Source of the DNA: Streptomyces alboniger
GTDB taxonomy: Bacteria > Actinomycetota > Actinomycetes > Streptomycetales > Streptomycetaceae
Assembly (NCBI RefSeq): GCF_008704395.1
Contig: NZ_CP023695.1
Span: 6,572,001 to 6,636,000 of the forward strand
Direction: 5' to 3'
Length of the DNA: 64,000 bases
The first letter of the stretch is position 1. Every line of letters starts with the position of its first letter. The notes beneath the pieces were generated by a model, which worked only from the letters and a program-made list of their open reading frames with translations, was not told the DNA's origin and ran no database searches. Of this stretch, positions 54,932 to 63,667 are shown piece by piece. Made by a program: the position numbers and the translations under genes.

Positions 54932-55672
54932 ATGCGTTGCCAGTCCTGCGGGTTCGAGAATCGCGTCGGCTCTGCCTACTGCGAACAGTGCCGTACCGCG
55001 CTGACCCGCCCTTGCGCCTCGTGCGGCGACCCCGTGGCGGCCTCGGCGCAGCACTGTCCGGCATGCGGGGCCCCTACTGCGGGCGGATCCTCCAGGCCCT
55101 CTCCAGCGGGCGGAGCAGCCTCCAGGCCGTACGAAGCCCCCACATCGGGCGGGCCCCCGCGGCCTAGGCCGTACGACGCCCCGACATCGTACGGAGCTGC
55201 GAGTACGTATGGGGCCCCGCCTCGGGCGACACCGCGCGAGGCACGCCAAGGCTCCGGGAGAGACCACTTCACCGGGGTCGTCCGGGACTTCCAGGCTCGC
55301 CGCGAGCAGTGGGGGAACGGCGGCGAGGAAGAGATCTGGCACTTCCGCATCGAACGCCACGACGCGAGCGGGAACGCCCTCAAGCTCATCCCGGTGGAGA
55401 TGCGCGGGCTCTCCTTCTCCGGGTCCGTGAGCAACGGCGACGAAGTACGGCTGCACGGCCGTTGGCGCGACGGGACCCTGCGCGCCGACGAGCTGACGAA
55501 CCTCACCACGCACGCGCGCGTGCGGGCCAAGGCGTACCGGAGCCTTCGCGTGCTCGCCGTGGTCCTCGCCGTCCTCATCGGCCTGTTCGTCATCGGCATG
55601 TTCGTGAGCGTCGGGATCTCGGCCTGTACGGACACCGGAGGACCGCCTCCGGGCTGGCCCACGGAGCCCTGA
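54932..55672 (+). CDS. Zinc-ribbon, OB-like, single-pass membrane protein
   Basis: 246 residues; a -10-like TAGCGT lies at 54906-54911. Order of parts: two zinc-ribbon units at 3-45 (CQSCG...CEQC and CASCG...CPACG); a Gly/Pro/Ser/Tyr-rich flexible linker with repeated YxAPTS (about 46-105); a beta-rich domain that looks like an OB fold (DHFTGVVRDFQ, KLIPVEMRG, NGDEVRLHGRWRDGTLRADELTNLTT, about 110-195); and one membrane helix at about 203-230. The N-terminus is probably cytoplasmic. First gene of a four-gene operon, one base ahead of the HerA-like ATPase, and so a candidate membrane anchor or substrate adaptor for it. Confidence 0.75.
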   Translation: MRCQSCGFENRVGSAYCEQCRTALTRPCASCGDPVAASAQHCPACGAPTAGGSSRPSPAGGAASRPYEAPTSGGPPRPRPYDAPTSYGAASTYGAPPRATPREARQGSGRDHFTGVVRDFQARREQWGNGGEEEIWHFRIERHDASGNALKLIPVEMRGLSFSGSVSNGDEVRLHGRWRDGTLRADELTNLTTHARVRAKAYRSLRVLAVVLAVLIGLFVIGMFVSVGISACTDTGGPPPGWPTEP

Positions 55673-55673
55673 C

Positions 55674-58600
55674 ATGAGCGACCCGGTGACCACGGCAGCG
55701 GTCGACTACCTGCAACGCACCAGGCTCCGTCCGCTCTGGCAGGCAGGCGCGGAGGCCGTGGTCCCCATGGCTGCGCGCCGGGCGGTGCGGGTGACCGGCG
55801 TCGGACAGCCGGTGACCGCCCAGGCCCAGCCCCCGCCCGGCAGCGGCAAGCCGTCCGACGACCCGGGCTTCGAACCGGCGACCCTGCCCCTGCTCGTGGG
55901 CCTCGCCGGAGCGGGCGCGCCCCTGGCCTTCCTCCTCGACGGCAGCGGGCAGGGGATCTCCGTCCGCCTGGGCACCTGGGCCGAGGACGGCATGGACGAG
56001 GCGGGCCTGGACGCCCGGCAGCGGATGCTGCTCGGCATCCTCGACGGCTGCTACCCGGCCGTGGGCATCACGGCGGCCGGCGTCGGCGTGCCCCGGCTCG
56101 GCTACGGCGCGCTCGCCCTCGGAGTCCCCAGCCCCGCCGTCGTCGACACCAGGGACGGCGCCCTGCCGGTGGACCGCCTCGTCCGGTCCATGAGCGGAAC
56201 GCGTTGGGCCGCACTCGTCCTCGCCGCCCCGGTCGGGGCCGACGCGCTCGGCGCCGACCGCAACCGCGTCCTCAACGAAATGCGCGTGGTGTCCTCCGCG
56301 GTCGAGGCCAAGGGCGTGAGCAGCCCGCTGGCCACGCACTACGTGGAACTGCTCCAGGCACGCCTGGAAGCCCTCGCCGACGCGCACGCGCGCGGCGGCT
56401 GGCGTACGGCCGTCTACCTCTTCGGCGAGCGCCCCGAGGACGTGACCGCCCTCGCCAGCGCCTGGCGTGCCGTGTTCTCCGGCGCGAGGTCGGTCCCCGA
56501 GCCGGTGCGCACCCTCCCGCACCCCGCCGTGCCCGGCCTGGGCGGCGGCTGGGCGCTGCCCGCCGACGCCGAGCAGCCGGGACCGAACCTGTACCAGCAC
56601 CCGTATGCCGCGCAGACCGTGCTGAGTTCGGCCCAGCTCGCCGCGTACGTGCACCTGCCCCAGCTGGAGACCCTGGGCTTCTCCGTCAGCCCGCTCGCCC
56701 GCTTCGACGTCGTCGCGCCACCCGTGAGCGGCGACGAGCACCACCTCGTCGTCGGCGACGTGCTCCACCATCACCGGGCGACGGGCACCACGTACCGTGT
56801 GCCGCTGCGCTCCCTCAGCCGGCACGTGTTCATCCCCGGCACGACCGGCTCGGGCAAGACGAACACGATCATGGGCCTGCTGATCGAGGCGACCGCGAAC
56901 GGCGTGCCGTTCCTCGTGATCGAACCGGCCAAGACCGAATACCGCGCCCTGATCGAGCACCCCGCCCTGGGACAGAGCCTCCAGGTGTTCACCGCGGGCA
57001 AGGCCACCGTCGCGCCGTTCGTCCTCAACCCCTTCGAGGCACCGGAGGGCACGACCGTCAGCGAACACCTCGACCTGCTCCGCGCCGTGTTCACGGCCGC
57101 GTTCGGCATGTGGACCCCCCTGCCGCAGATCCTGGAGCGCTGCCTGCACGAGGTGTACGCCGACCGCGGCTGGGACCTGCGGACCAACCTCAACTCCCGG
57201 CTCGACGGCGCCGGGAGTGTGACCGCGGACGCCTTCCCCACGCTCTCCGACCTGATCGCGAAGGTCACCGAGGTCATCCCCACCCTCGGCTACGAGGACC
57301 GGATCGCCGGGGACATGCGCGCCGCCCTCCTCACCCGCCTCGAATCCCTGCGGCGCGGCGCCAAGGGGGCGATGCTCGACGTGTCGCGCTCGCTGCCACC
57401 GGCCCAGCTGTTCGGCACCCCCACCGTCGTCGAGCTGGACGCCCTGGGCGACGAGGGCGACAAGGCGTTCTTCACCGGCCTGCTCCTGATCCGCCTGGTC
57501 GAACACCGCCGCGCGCAGGGGCAGTCGCGCGAACTCGTCCACCTGCTGGTGGTGGAGGAGGCGCACCGGCTGCTGGAGAACGTCCAGTCCTCGTCCTCGG
57601 AAGAGACGGCGAACCCCAAGGGGCAGGCCGTGGAGACCTTCTCCAACCTGCTCTCCGAGATCCGCGCCTACGGGCAAGGCGTGATCATCGCCGACCAGGT
57701 ACCGGTACGGCTGGCACCCGACGTGATCAAGAACAGCAATCTCAAGATCACCCATCGGGTCATCGCCGGGGACGACCGTGCCGCGCTCGCCGCGGCGATG
57801 GCCATGGACGAGGCCCAGGCCAGAGCGCTCGTCACTCTGGGGGTGGGCGAAGCCGTGGTGTTCAGCGGAGGAGACGACGCGCCCCTGCTGGTCCGCGTGC
57901 CGCCCGTGAAGGACCCGCTCTCGCCCCGCCCTCCCACCGACGCCCAGGTGCAGGAGCACATGCGGCGCTGGCGGGAGGCGGGAGCCTTCACGGACCTCTT
58001 TCTGCCGCAGCCGTTCTGCGCCGAGACCTGCGCCACTCCCGCGGCCTGCGCGGCGGCCCGGGAACTCACCGGCGACGTGTACGTCCAGCGCGTCCTGTCC
58101 CGGCTGCTCACGTCCGCCGTCGACGAGGCGGGGGCACCGGACCGGCTCCGGGACGACCTCGGCACCGCGCTGCGCGCCCGCCGCCCCGCGTCCGTACCGA
58201 CGGCCGACCTGCTGCGTGCCTTCGCGGGCCATGGCGCGGAGTGGCTCACCACCCGGCGCGGCAGCCAGCGCGGGTGGTCCTACGCCGACACCGCCGAGCT
58301 GTGCGACCGGCTGCGCGCGGTACTCCTCGACCAGGCCGACAAGGCCGACAGGACCGGCCAGGTCGACAGAACCGGCCAGGTCGACAGCACCGGCCAGGCC
58401 GACGGAACCGGCCAGGTCGGCACCGGCGGCCGCGACTCGGCCCGCGACACGGCGGCGCTCGTCGAAGCGCTCCAGCAGACGGCACGGCGCCTGCACGCCC
58501 GCCAGTTCGAGCCCTATCCCGTCTGCCACCTGGTCTGCTCGCAGGATCCGCCGCTGTGCCTGTACCGCTCGGCGGTGGCCGACCTGGTGGCGTCCCGCCG

Positions 58601-58874
58601 CTACCAGTCCCCGTGGCGGGACGCGGACCGCAACGACGCGGCCTCGGAGGACAAGCGGCGGCGCCAGACATGGGAGATCTGCCAGGACGCGGCCTACGAA
58701 CTGGTCGAATTCCCCACCGACGACATGCCGGAGGAGGCCAGGACCGCACTCGACACCGCCGCACGACGGGCCTGCCTCTGCTTCGAACAGCAGATGCTCG
58801 CCGACGACGAGCGCAAGCCGCCCCGCACCGCCCGCCGCATACTGGCCCACGTCCTCGGAGAGGCGGGCTGGTGA
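55674..58874 (+). CDS. HerA/FtsK-like ATPase with Cys-rich C-terminal extension
   Basis: 1066 residues. An N-terminal part of about 380 residues of unknown fold is followed by a HerA-type (DUF87) ATPase: Walker A GTTGSGKT (389-396), Walker B LLVVEEAH (624-631), sensor-like GVIIADQVPVRLAPDVIKNSNLKITHRV, and the C-terminal VGEAVVFSGGDDAPLLVRVPP. The last 280 residues are unusual: two Cys clusters (FCAETCATPAACAAA about 782; PVCHLVCSQDPPLC about 940) and a run of four 6-residue repeats TGQVDR-like (892-915, coded by 18-bp tandem repeats at 58347-58418). HerA/FtsK ATPases translocate DNA or protein through a central pore. No NurA-type nuclease is beside it. TGATG overlap with the next gene. Confidence 0.85.
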   Translation: MSDPVTTAAVDYLQRTRLRPLWQAGAEAVVPMAARRAVRVTGVGQPVTAQAQPPPGSGKPSDDPGFEPATLPLLVGLAGAGAPLAFLLDGSGQGISVRLGTWAEDGMDEAGLDARQRMLLGILDGCYPAVGITAAGVGVPRLGYGALALGVPSPAVVDTRDGALPVDRLVRSMSGTRWAALVLAAPVGADALGADRNRVLNEMRVVSSAVEAKGVSSPLATHYVELLQARLEALADAHARGGWRTAVYLFGERPEDVTALASAWRAVFSGARSVPEPVRTLPHPAVPGLGGGWALPADAEQPGPNLYQHPYAAQTVLSSAQLAAYVHLPQLETLGFSVSPLARFDVVAPPVSGDEHHLVVGDVLHHHRATGTTYRVPLRSLSRHVFIPGTTGSGKTNTIMGLLIEATANGVPFLVIEPAKTEYRALIEHPALGQSLQVFTAGKATVAPFVLNPFEAPEGTTVSEHLDLLRAVFTAAFGMWTPLPQILERCLHEVYADRGWDLRTNLNSRLDGAGSVTADAFPTLSDLIAKVTEVIPTLGYEDRIAGDMRAALLTRLESLRRGAKGAMLDVSRSLPPAQLFGTPTVVELDALGDEGDKAFFTGLLLIRLVEHRRAQGQSRELVHLLVVEEAHRLLENVQSSSSEETANPKGQAVETFSNLLSEIRAYGQGVIIADQVPVRLAPDVIKNSNLKITHRVIAGDDRAALAAAMAMDEAQARALVTLGVGEAVVFSGGDDAPLLVRVPPVKDPLSPRPPTDAQVQEHMRRWREAGAFTDLFLPQPFCAETCATPAACAAARELTGDVYVQRVLSRLLTSAVDEAGAPDRLRDDLGTALRARRPASVPTADLLRAFAGHGAEWLTTRRGSQRGWSYADTAELCDRLRAVLLDQADKADRTGQVDRTGQVDSTGQADGTGQVGTGGRDSARDTAALVEALQQTARRLHARQFEPYPVCHLVCSQDPPLCLYRSAVADLVASRRYQSPWRDADRNDAASEDKRRRQTWEICQDAAYELVEFPTDDMPEEARTALDTAARRACLCFEQQMLADDERKPPRTARRILAHVLGEAGW

Positions 58875-59473
58875 TGGGACCCCGGATGCTCGACAAAGTG
58901 CGCGCCGACAACGACCGCGCGGTGGAGGAATCCCGCGCCAAGGGACAGGCCGAGTACGACAAGTTCAGCAGGGAAGCGGCGGAACTGTCCGCCCAGGCCA
59001 TGGAACGGACGGGCCTGCCGGGATCGGACATCGCCGCCGCCGCGCTGCGCGCGTCGGTGGGTGATTACGACGGCTTGGCCAAAATGGGCAGCGAGCCCGG
59101 AAAGCTTCCCGGCGGTCTCGGAGGCGCGGACGGCATCGCCGTCGGTACCCCGAAGGCGGGCGCGTCCATCGAGAAGATGCTGCCGGGCACGGGCATGCTG
59201 CTGAGCGGCTCGGGCTCCACCAAGCTCGGCGAGGGCATCGATCTCGACCTGAAACTCGGCTTCCCCGGCTTCGCGCAGGACGGCGGCCGTTCCGGGAAGC
59301 CGGGGGAGGGCGGCACCGAGCTGAGACCCGAGGGACGGGAGCCCGGCGCGGACTCCGGCGCGGAGCGGTACGGGCGCGGCGCGAGCGACTTGGCGTCCCG
59401 TCCACTGGCGGGGGCGTCCGCGGAGAAGCGGGATCTCGTCGCGGACTTCATCGACCGTACCCTTCGTCACTGA
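58874..59473 (+). CDS. Unrecognised soluble protein in the HerA-like operon
   Basis: 199 residues from the ATG sharing one base with the HerA-like stop. An N-terminal helical, charged stretch (MLDKVRADNDRAVEESRAKGQAEYDKFSREAAELSAQ, likely coiled coil) is followed by a Gly/Leu/Ser-rich middle (LPGGLGGADGIAVGTPKAG, GTGMLLSGSGSTKLGEG) and a Gly/Glu/Arg-rich disordered stretch. It ends in a short helix, EKRDLVADFIDRTLRH. No Cys, no signal peptide, no membrane helix. I do not recognise the family. Tight coupling argues for work with the ATPase. Confidence 0.6.
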   Translation: MGPRMLDKVRADNDRAVEESRAKGQAEYDKFSREAAELSAQAMERTGLPGSDIAAAALRASVGDYDGLAKMGSEPGKLPGGLGGADGIAVGTPKAGASIEKMLPGTGMLLSGSGSTKLGEGIDLDLKLGFPGFAQDGGRSGKPGEGGTELRPEGREPGADSGAERYGRGASDLASRPLAGASAEKRDLVADFIDRTLRH

Positions 59474-59489
59474 CAGACCGGATGACGTC

Positions 59490-60926
59490 ATGTCCGAGCG
59501 CGACAACGAACAGACCGAACGCACCGAACAGCCGAAATCCCCGGCCGAGGGCGCGCGGGACGGGCCGGACTCCTCGGTCAGGCAGGACCGGCCGGATCTG
59601 GGCACGCCCCGGGACGCGGGCACTCACGGCACGCCCCGGGACGCGGGCACTCACGGCACAGCCCCTGGCGGCTCCCGCGAGACCGACGCGAACCGGCCGA
59701 GGCTGCCCGAGGCCTCCCCCTCGTACCGCACTATGGAGTACCGCAACGAGGACCGCCTCGCCGAGAAGCCGCCTCACACCCTGGAGTTGCGCAAGGAGGA
59801 CATGACCCCGGATGCCGTGTCCTACGTGAAGTACACGGGGACCACGGAGAACACGGCCTCGGGCGGCATGAGCGGCCCGAACGCCACGTCCTCCCCCGGC
59901 CGCACGGAAGCGGCGCCCGTACAGACCGAGGACCCGAGAGTCGCGAAGCCGGGCGAGCCCGCCGCGCAGAAGCAGGCCGAGAAGCCCGAGAAGCCCGAGA
60001 AGAAGGGGGCGGACGGGCGGACCGATACGGATGTCCGCAAGGAACTGGAGAAGAAGACGGGCAAGAGCTACAACGAACTCGTCGTGGGGCTGGGCCGGGG
60101 CCCGATCGACCCCGCCAAGATCTCGCCCCGCGACCTCGAACGCGAGCTGGTGAACAATGGCACGCTCCGGCCGATCCTGATGGACACCAAGGAGCCTGTC
60201 GTCATCGACAACGTCCTGACCCCGGACTCCTACCGGGAGCAGTGGTTCTACAACGACGGCCGCGTCGGTCCCGAGAGCAAGATCGACGCGGCCAAGGCCG
60301 CAGGGCAGCAGGCCGTCAGGGACGCCGTGGTCCAGGGGATCGCGTCCGGAATCGCCGGTATGAGGCCCGGTTCCGCGTCCGACGGCATCGTGAAGCCCGC
60401 GCCCGAGCAACGGCGGTACGAGCCCCGGCCGCCGACGACCTATGAGCCGCGCCAGGGCGCCTACCACCCCGAGCCGCCCAAGTGGGGCGGCAAAGGCCCC
60501 CAGGGACCCGAGAACAACAGTCAGCTGACGGTGCCCCGTGTCGTGACGGGCGAGGTCAAGACCGCGAACTCGATCGAGGAGGGCCGGAACAAGACGCTGA
60601 CGGAGTGGGCCGCCCAGCACCCGGAGAAGTCCTGCGTGGCCGTCGTGACGTACGACGCCCACGGGAACCTCGGCATGGAGGTCTACCTGGCGGGCGGCAA
60701 TCAGGACCTGGTCTGGCGCAACGACAACATCGGCCACATCGACCCGTCGAAACTGCCCAAAGAGGCATACCAGTCCAGCGCGTTCGGCACCAAGATAGAG
60801 CCCGCCGTGACCCAGTACGTGGGCGAATACCTCGGCCAGCACTTCCAGACCAAATCGGGCAGCGCGACGGGCCCCGACCTCGTCCCCGGCCAGTCGAAGA
60901 TGAAGTTCAACCTGATGACGAAGTAA
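59490..60926 (+). CDS. Unrecognised protein with disordered N-terminus and C-terminal globular domain
   Basis: 478 residues. The first 195 or so are hydrophilic and disordered, with a 27-bp tandem repeat (59601-59627, 59628-59654) giving GTPRDAGTH twice, and Lys/Glu/Pro runs. Globular stretches follow: VRKELEKKTGKSYNELVVGLGRGPIDPAKISPRDLERELVNN (about 190-230), a helical DAAKAAGQQAVRDAVVQGIASGIAGM, a Pro/Tyr-rich link, and a final domain of about 140 residues (RVVTGEVKTANSIEEGRNKTL, CVAVVTYDAHGNLGMEVYLAGG, AFGTKIEPAVTQYVGEYLGQHF). Disordered carrier plus compact C-terminal domain recalls exported polymorphic toxins, but no catalytic motif is recognised. Last gene of the operon. Confidence 0.6.
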   Translation: MSERDNEQTERTEQPKSPAEGARDGPDSSVRQDRPDLGTPRDAGTHGTPRDAGTHGTAPGGSRETDANRPRLPEASPSYRTMEYRNEDRLAEKPPHTLELRKEDMTPDAVSYVKYTGTTENTASGGMSGPNATSSPGRTEAAPVQTEDPRVAKPGEPAAQKQAEKPEKPEKKGADGRTDTDVRKELEKKTGKSYNELVVGLGRGPIDPAKISPRDLERELVNNGTLRPILMDTKEPVVIDNVLTPDSYREQWFYNDGRVGPESKIDAAKAAGQQAVRDAVVQGIASGIAGMRPGSASDGIVKPAPEQRRYEPRPPTTYEPRQGAYHPEPPKWGGKGPQGPENNSQLTVPRVVTGEVKTANSIEEGRNKTLTEWAAQHPEKSCVAVVTYDAHGNLGMEVYLAGGNQDLVWRNDNIGHIDPSKLPKEAYQSSAFGTKIEPAVTQYVGEYLGQHFQTKSGSATGPDLVPGQSKMKFNLMTK

Positions 60927-60936
60927 GGGCCGGCGG

Positions 60937-61359
60937 TTACAGACCGAGCAGCGCCGGGTCCACCGCCAGCGTTCTGAAGTACTCGCGCGGGTCCTCCACC
61001 ATCCGCCGCTCCTTGAGGTCGAGCAGTCCCCCGAGGGAGGAGACGGTCGCGGCGACCGTGCCGTCCGCCTTGGTGATGGTCTGCTCCATGCGGAACGTCT
61101 TGCGCTCACCCCACACGAACGCGCAGCTCACCGTCGTCTCGTCGCCCGCGCGCAGCTCGCTGCGGTAGCGGACGGTGTTCTCCAGGGCGACGGGGCCGAC
61201 GCCCTTGTCGAGGAGGTCGGTCTGCGCGATTCCGGCCGCCCGCAGCAGCGACCAGCGGGCGTGCTCGGCGTACTGGAGATAGACGGCTTGGTTGAGGTGC
61301 CCCTGCGAGTCCGTCTCGTATCCACGGACCCCGATGCTCACGGAAAACGGCTCTGCCAC
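60937..61359 (-). CDS. Acyl-CoA thioesterase (hotdog fold, 4-HBT type)
   Basis: 140 residues from a GTG at 61359. The 4-hydroxybenzoyl-CoA thioesterase motif is clear: VRGYETDSQGHLNQAVYLQYAEHARWSLL, with Asp17 in the catalytic position, then PVALENTVRYRSELRAGDETTVSC. It hydrolyses acyl- or aryl-CoA thioesters. It converges on the HerA-like operon with 10 bases between stops, and nothing suggests a functional link. Confidence 0.88.
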   Translation of the reverse strand: MAEPFSVSIGVRGYETDSQGHLNQAVYLQYAEHARWSLLRAAGIAQTDLLDKGVGPVALENTVRYRSELRAGDETTVSCAFVWGERKTFRMEQTITKADGTVAATVSSLGGLLDLKERRMVEDPREYFRTLAVDPALLGL

Positions 61360-61444
61360 GGTGTTCCCTTCAATGATCTTTGAGTCTTCCCGCCTTCAAC
61401 TACCGGACGGGGCAGGGCATTCCGGCCGGGCCCGGGGCGGCGGC

Positions 61445-62077
61445 TCACGTCCTTCTCGGCGAAGCCAGCAGATAGCGGGACCCGCCACGCGGCCCCGCGT
61501 GCTCGCCGACCTGCCAGCCCGCCCGCTCCAGCGCCGCCGCGCAGGCCCGCAGCCCGTCCGGCGACGGCTCCCGCACGGCGACCGCCTCGGGCTGCGGCGT
61601 GCCCCGCACCTCGTACCCCTCTTGGCCCGGCCGCGCGGGAGGCAGGCCCGCCGCCTCCAGGGCCAGGGCCGCCGCCTGCACGAGATGCGTACGCTCCCAC
61701 GCGCAGGGGCGGTCGCGGGCGCCGTCGGCATTCGTCATCCTGCGCAGCTCCAGCAGGCCCTCCCAGGCGCCGCGGACCTCCCGCGCGCGAGCGGCGCCCT
61801 CGCTCCCGGCCACCGCCGCCTCCGTGCCGGTGCGGGCGGCGAAGACCCCGGGGTCCGCGGACGGCCCGGCCGGATCGGGCACGGGCCGCCGAACCGCCTC
61901 GTCCCGCACGCGATGGCCCGCGGGCGACAGGAAATACGCGTGCGGCGGCCGGGGATGACGGAAGGCCAGGCGCGCCCGCACCAGGCCCGTCAGCTGGGCC
62001 GGCGTGCCGGACAGGCGGCCCGTCTCCGGGTCCGCGGCCTCGATGATCCGCCGCTGGGCGGCCGTGGGTGGCTTCAC
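61445..62077 (-). CDS. Hypothetical protein, possibly with winged-helix start
   Basis: 210 residues from a GTG at 62077 that has AAAGGGG 10 bases before it; a longer start at 62152 is possible. The first 60 residues (PTAAQRRIIEAADPETGRLSGTPAQLTGLVRARLAFRHPRPPHAYFLSPAGHRVRDE) read like a winged helix. The rest is Ala/Arg/Pro-rich and ends in ALERAGWQVGEHAGPRGGSRYLLASPRRT. I do not recognise the family. It may be transcribed with the histidine phosphatase gene 108 bases upstream. Confidence 0.6.
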   Translation of the reverse strand: MKPPTAAQRRIIEAADPETGRLSGTPAQLTGLVRARLAFRHPRPPHAYFLSPAGHRVRDEAVRRPVPDPAGPSADPGVFAARTGTEAAVAGSEGAARAREVRGAWEGLLELRRMTNADGARDRPCAWERTHLVQAAALALEAAGLPPARPGQEGYEVRGTPQPEAVAVREPSPDGLRACAAALERAGWQVGEHAGPRGGSRYLLASPRRT

Positions 62078-62185
62078 CGCACCCGCACCCCTTTCCGCTG
62101 TCCGCGTCGGTCGGCGTCGACTGCTTCCGATAGTGCCTTGTGCCACTGACATCAGGAGTTCGAGCGTTTCCGGCGATCTCCCGCC

Positions 62186-62779
62186 CTACGGCCGCAGGTT
62201 CCAGCTCGCCACCACCGGGCGTCCGTGTTCCGTGCTCAGACGGCTGATCGTGCCCGTGGCCAGGAGGAACATCGAACCGCCCGAGGCGGGCAGGCCGAGC
62301 CGCCGGGCCGTGAGAACGCGCAGGAAGTGACTGTGGGCGAAGAGGACCACGCTGCCCTCGTTGTTGGCGAGCGCCGCGTCCACCTTGGCCAGCATCCGGT
62401 CGGCGCGCTCGGCCACCTGCTCCGGGCTCTCGCCGGGGTGCTCGGGCGGGCCGGGGGCGACGCCGTCGGTGAAGAGGTACCAGCCGGGCCGGGTGCGGTG
62501 GATCTCCACGGTCGTCACGCCCTCGTACGCGCCGTAGTCCCACTCGCTCAGATCCGGGTCGACGTACGCGTCCGGGAACCCGGCCAGCTCCGCCGTCTCC
62601 CGCGAGCGCCGCAGCGGGCTCGTGAACGCCGCGCCGATCCGGAATCCGCCGACCAGCGGGGCGAGCGAGCGGGCCTGCTGCCTGCCGTTGTCCGTGAGGG
62701 GGATGTCCGTCCAGCTGGTGTGCTGCCCGGTCAGGGCCCACGACGTCTCGCCGTGCCGGACGAGGAGAAGATCGCCCAT
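62186..62779 (-). CDS. Histidine phosphatase family protein
   Basis: 197 residues from the ATG at 62779; an in-frame ATG four codons earlier (62791) is also possible. Phosphoglycerate mutase-like: catalytic LLVRHGETSW (about residue 5-14), SPLRRSRETAEL, acid residue in LSEWDYGAYEG and second catalytic His in VVLFAHSHFLRVL (about 140). Members act on sugar phosphates, nucleotides or protein side chains; substrate unknown. Confidence 0.88.
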   Translation of the reverse strand: MGDLLLVRHGETSWALTGQHTSWTDIPLTDNGRQQARSLAPLVGGFRIGAAFTSPLRRSRETAELAGFPDAYVDPDLSEWDYGAYEGVTTVEIHRTRPGWYLFTDGVAPGPPEHPGESPEQVAERADRMLAKVDAALANNEGSVVLFAHSHFLRVLTARRLGLPASGGSMFLLATGTISRLSTEHGRPVVASWNLRP

Positions 62780-62878
62780 GGTCGCGCCCATCCTGTTCTT
62801 CCGTCGGCGGCCGGACCGTCCGGCCCGGCCACCGACGAGACTGCCACGCCCCGCGGGCCACCCGCGGGGCGGGCGTGC

Positions 62879-63667
62879 CTACAGGCCCTGGGGCACCCGC
62901 GCGGGGCGGCCCGAGCCGCGGGTCAGGGCGTATCCGCCGACGCCCGCGAGCGCCGCGAGAACGCCACCGCCCGCCGTCCACAGCCAGCGCGAGGACCACC
63001 AGCCCGAGGCCCAGCCGTCCTCGGGCTCGGTCGCGGCGGCGGGCGTCTGCCGGTCCGAGCCCGCGCCCGGCACCAGCGGCTCCGCCAGCGCGCCGTCGAC
63101 GGCCTGCGCGCCGCCCGCGTCGGTCGTGGTGACCTTCACCTCGGCCCGCACCGGCAGACCGAGGTCGTCGGCCTTCAGACCGGTGACGGTGAGCCGCATG
63201 TAGTAGGTGCCCGGCAGCGGGTCGTTCGCCCACTGCTCCGACCACGCCTTGACGGTACGCAGCGTGCAGGACAGCGAGACCGCACCGGCATCCTGAGCCG
63301 CCGTCCTCCTCGGCGTGCCGAGCCGGCAGGCCTGGCGGCGCCGCAGACCGTCGTACACATCGACCTGCCAGGTGGACGCAGCGTGCCGCGCGGCGGCCTC
63401 CGGGAGCTTCACCGTGGCGTGCACGGTGGCCCGCTGCCCGGCGTCCACGGGGAACGCCCAGTACAGGTAGTCGCCCGTGGACGCCTCCGCGGAGGCGTCC
63501 TGGTCGGGGCGGATCGCGGTGGCGGTGCGGAAGGAGGTGCCCGCCTCGGACGGGGCGCCGTCGGCCTCGCCGCCGCCGTCACCGTCGGCGGCGGCGGCCT
63601 GGGGAAGGGCCAGCAGGGCGGTCGCGGCCAGCAGGGCCGCCCGTCCCCATACACGTGTCGTACGCAT
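62879..63667 (-). CDS. Secreted, membrane-anchored protein of unknown function
   Basis: 262 residues from the ATG at 63667. Signal peptide MRTTRVWGRAALLAATALLALPQAAAADG, a beta-rich outside domain (SFRTATAIRPDQDASAEASTGDYLYWAFPVDAGQRATVHATVKLP, YYMRLTVTGLKADDLGLPV, with a Cys pair), a Pro/Thr link and a C-terminal helix WLWTAGGGVLAALAGVGGYALTRG. It overlaps the upstream gene's stop by one base (TGATG), so the two form one operon and probably one complex at the membrane. Family not recognised. Confidence 0.7.
   Translation of the reverse strand: MRTTRVWGRAALLAATALLALPQAAAADGDGGGEADGAPSEAGTSFRTATAIRPDQDASAEASTGDYLYWAFPVDAGQRATVHATVKLPEAAARHAASTWQVDVYDGLRRRQACRLGTPRRTAAQDAGAVSLSCTLRTVKAWSEQWANDPLPGTYYMRLTVTGLKADDLGLPVRAEVKVTTTDAGGAQAVDGALAEPLVPGAGSDRQTPAAATEPEDGWASGWWSSRWLWTAGGGVLAALAGVGGYALTRGSGRPARVPQGL

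Noticed and set aside
55590..58850. Minus-strand frame of over 1000 codons opposite the HerA-like gene
   Set aside because: A shadow frame caused by high GC. The plus strand has clear Walker motifs and the correct third-position bias; the opposite translation is rich in Gly, Arg, Val and Glu without domains.
58874..60926. WXG100/ESX-type secretion substrates for the HerA-like ATPase
   Set aside because: Neither small protein has a WxG motif, a typical 100-residue helical hairpin or a YxxxD/E tail, so an ESX-like assignment is not supported.
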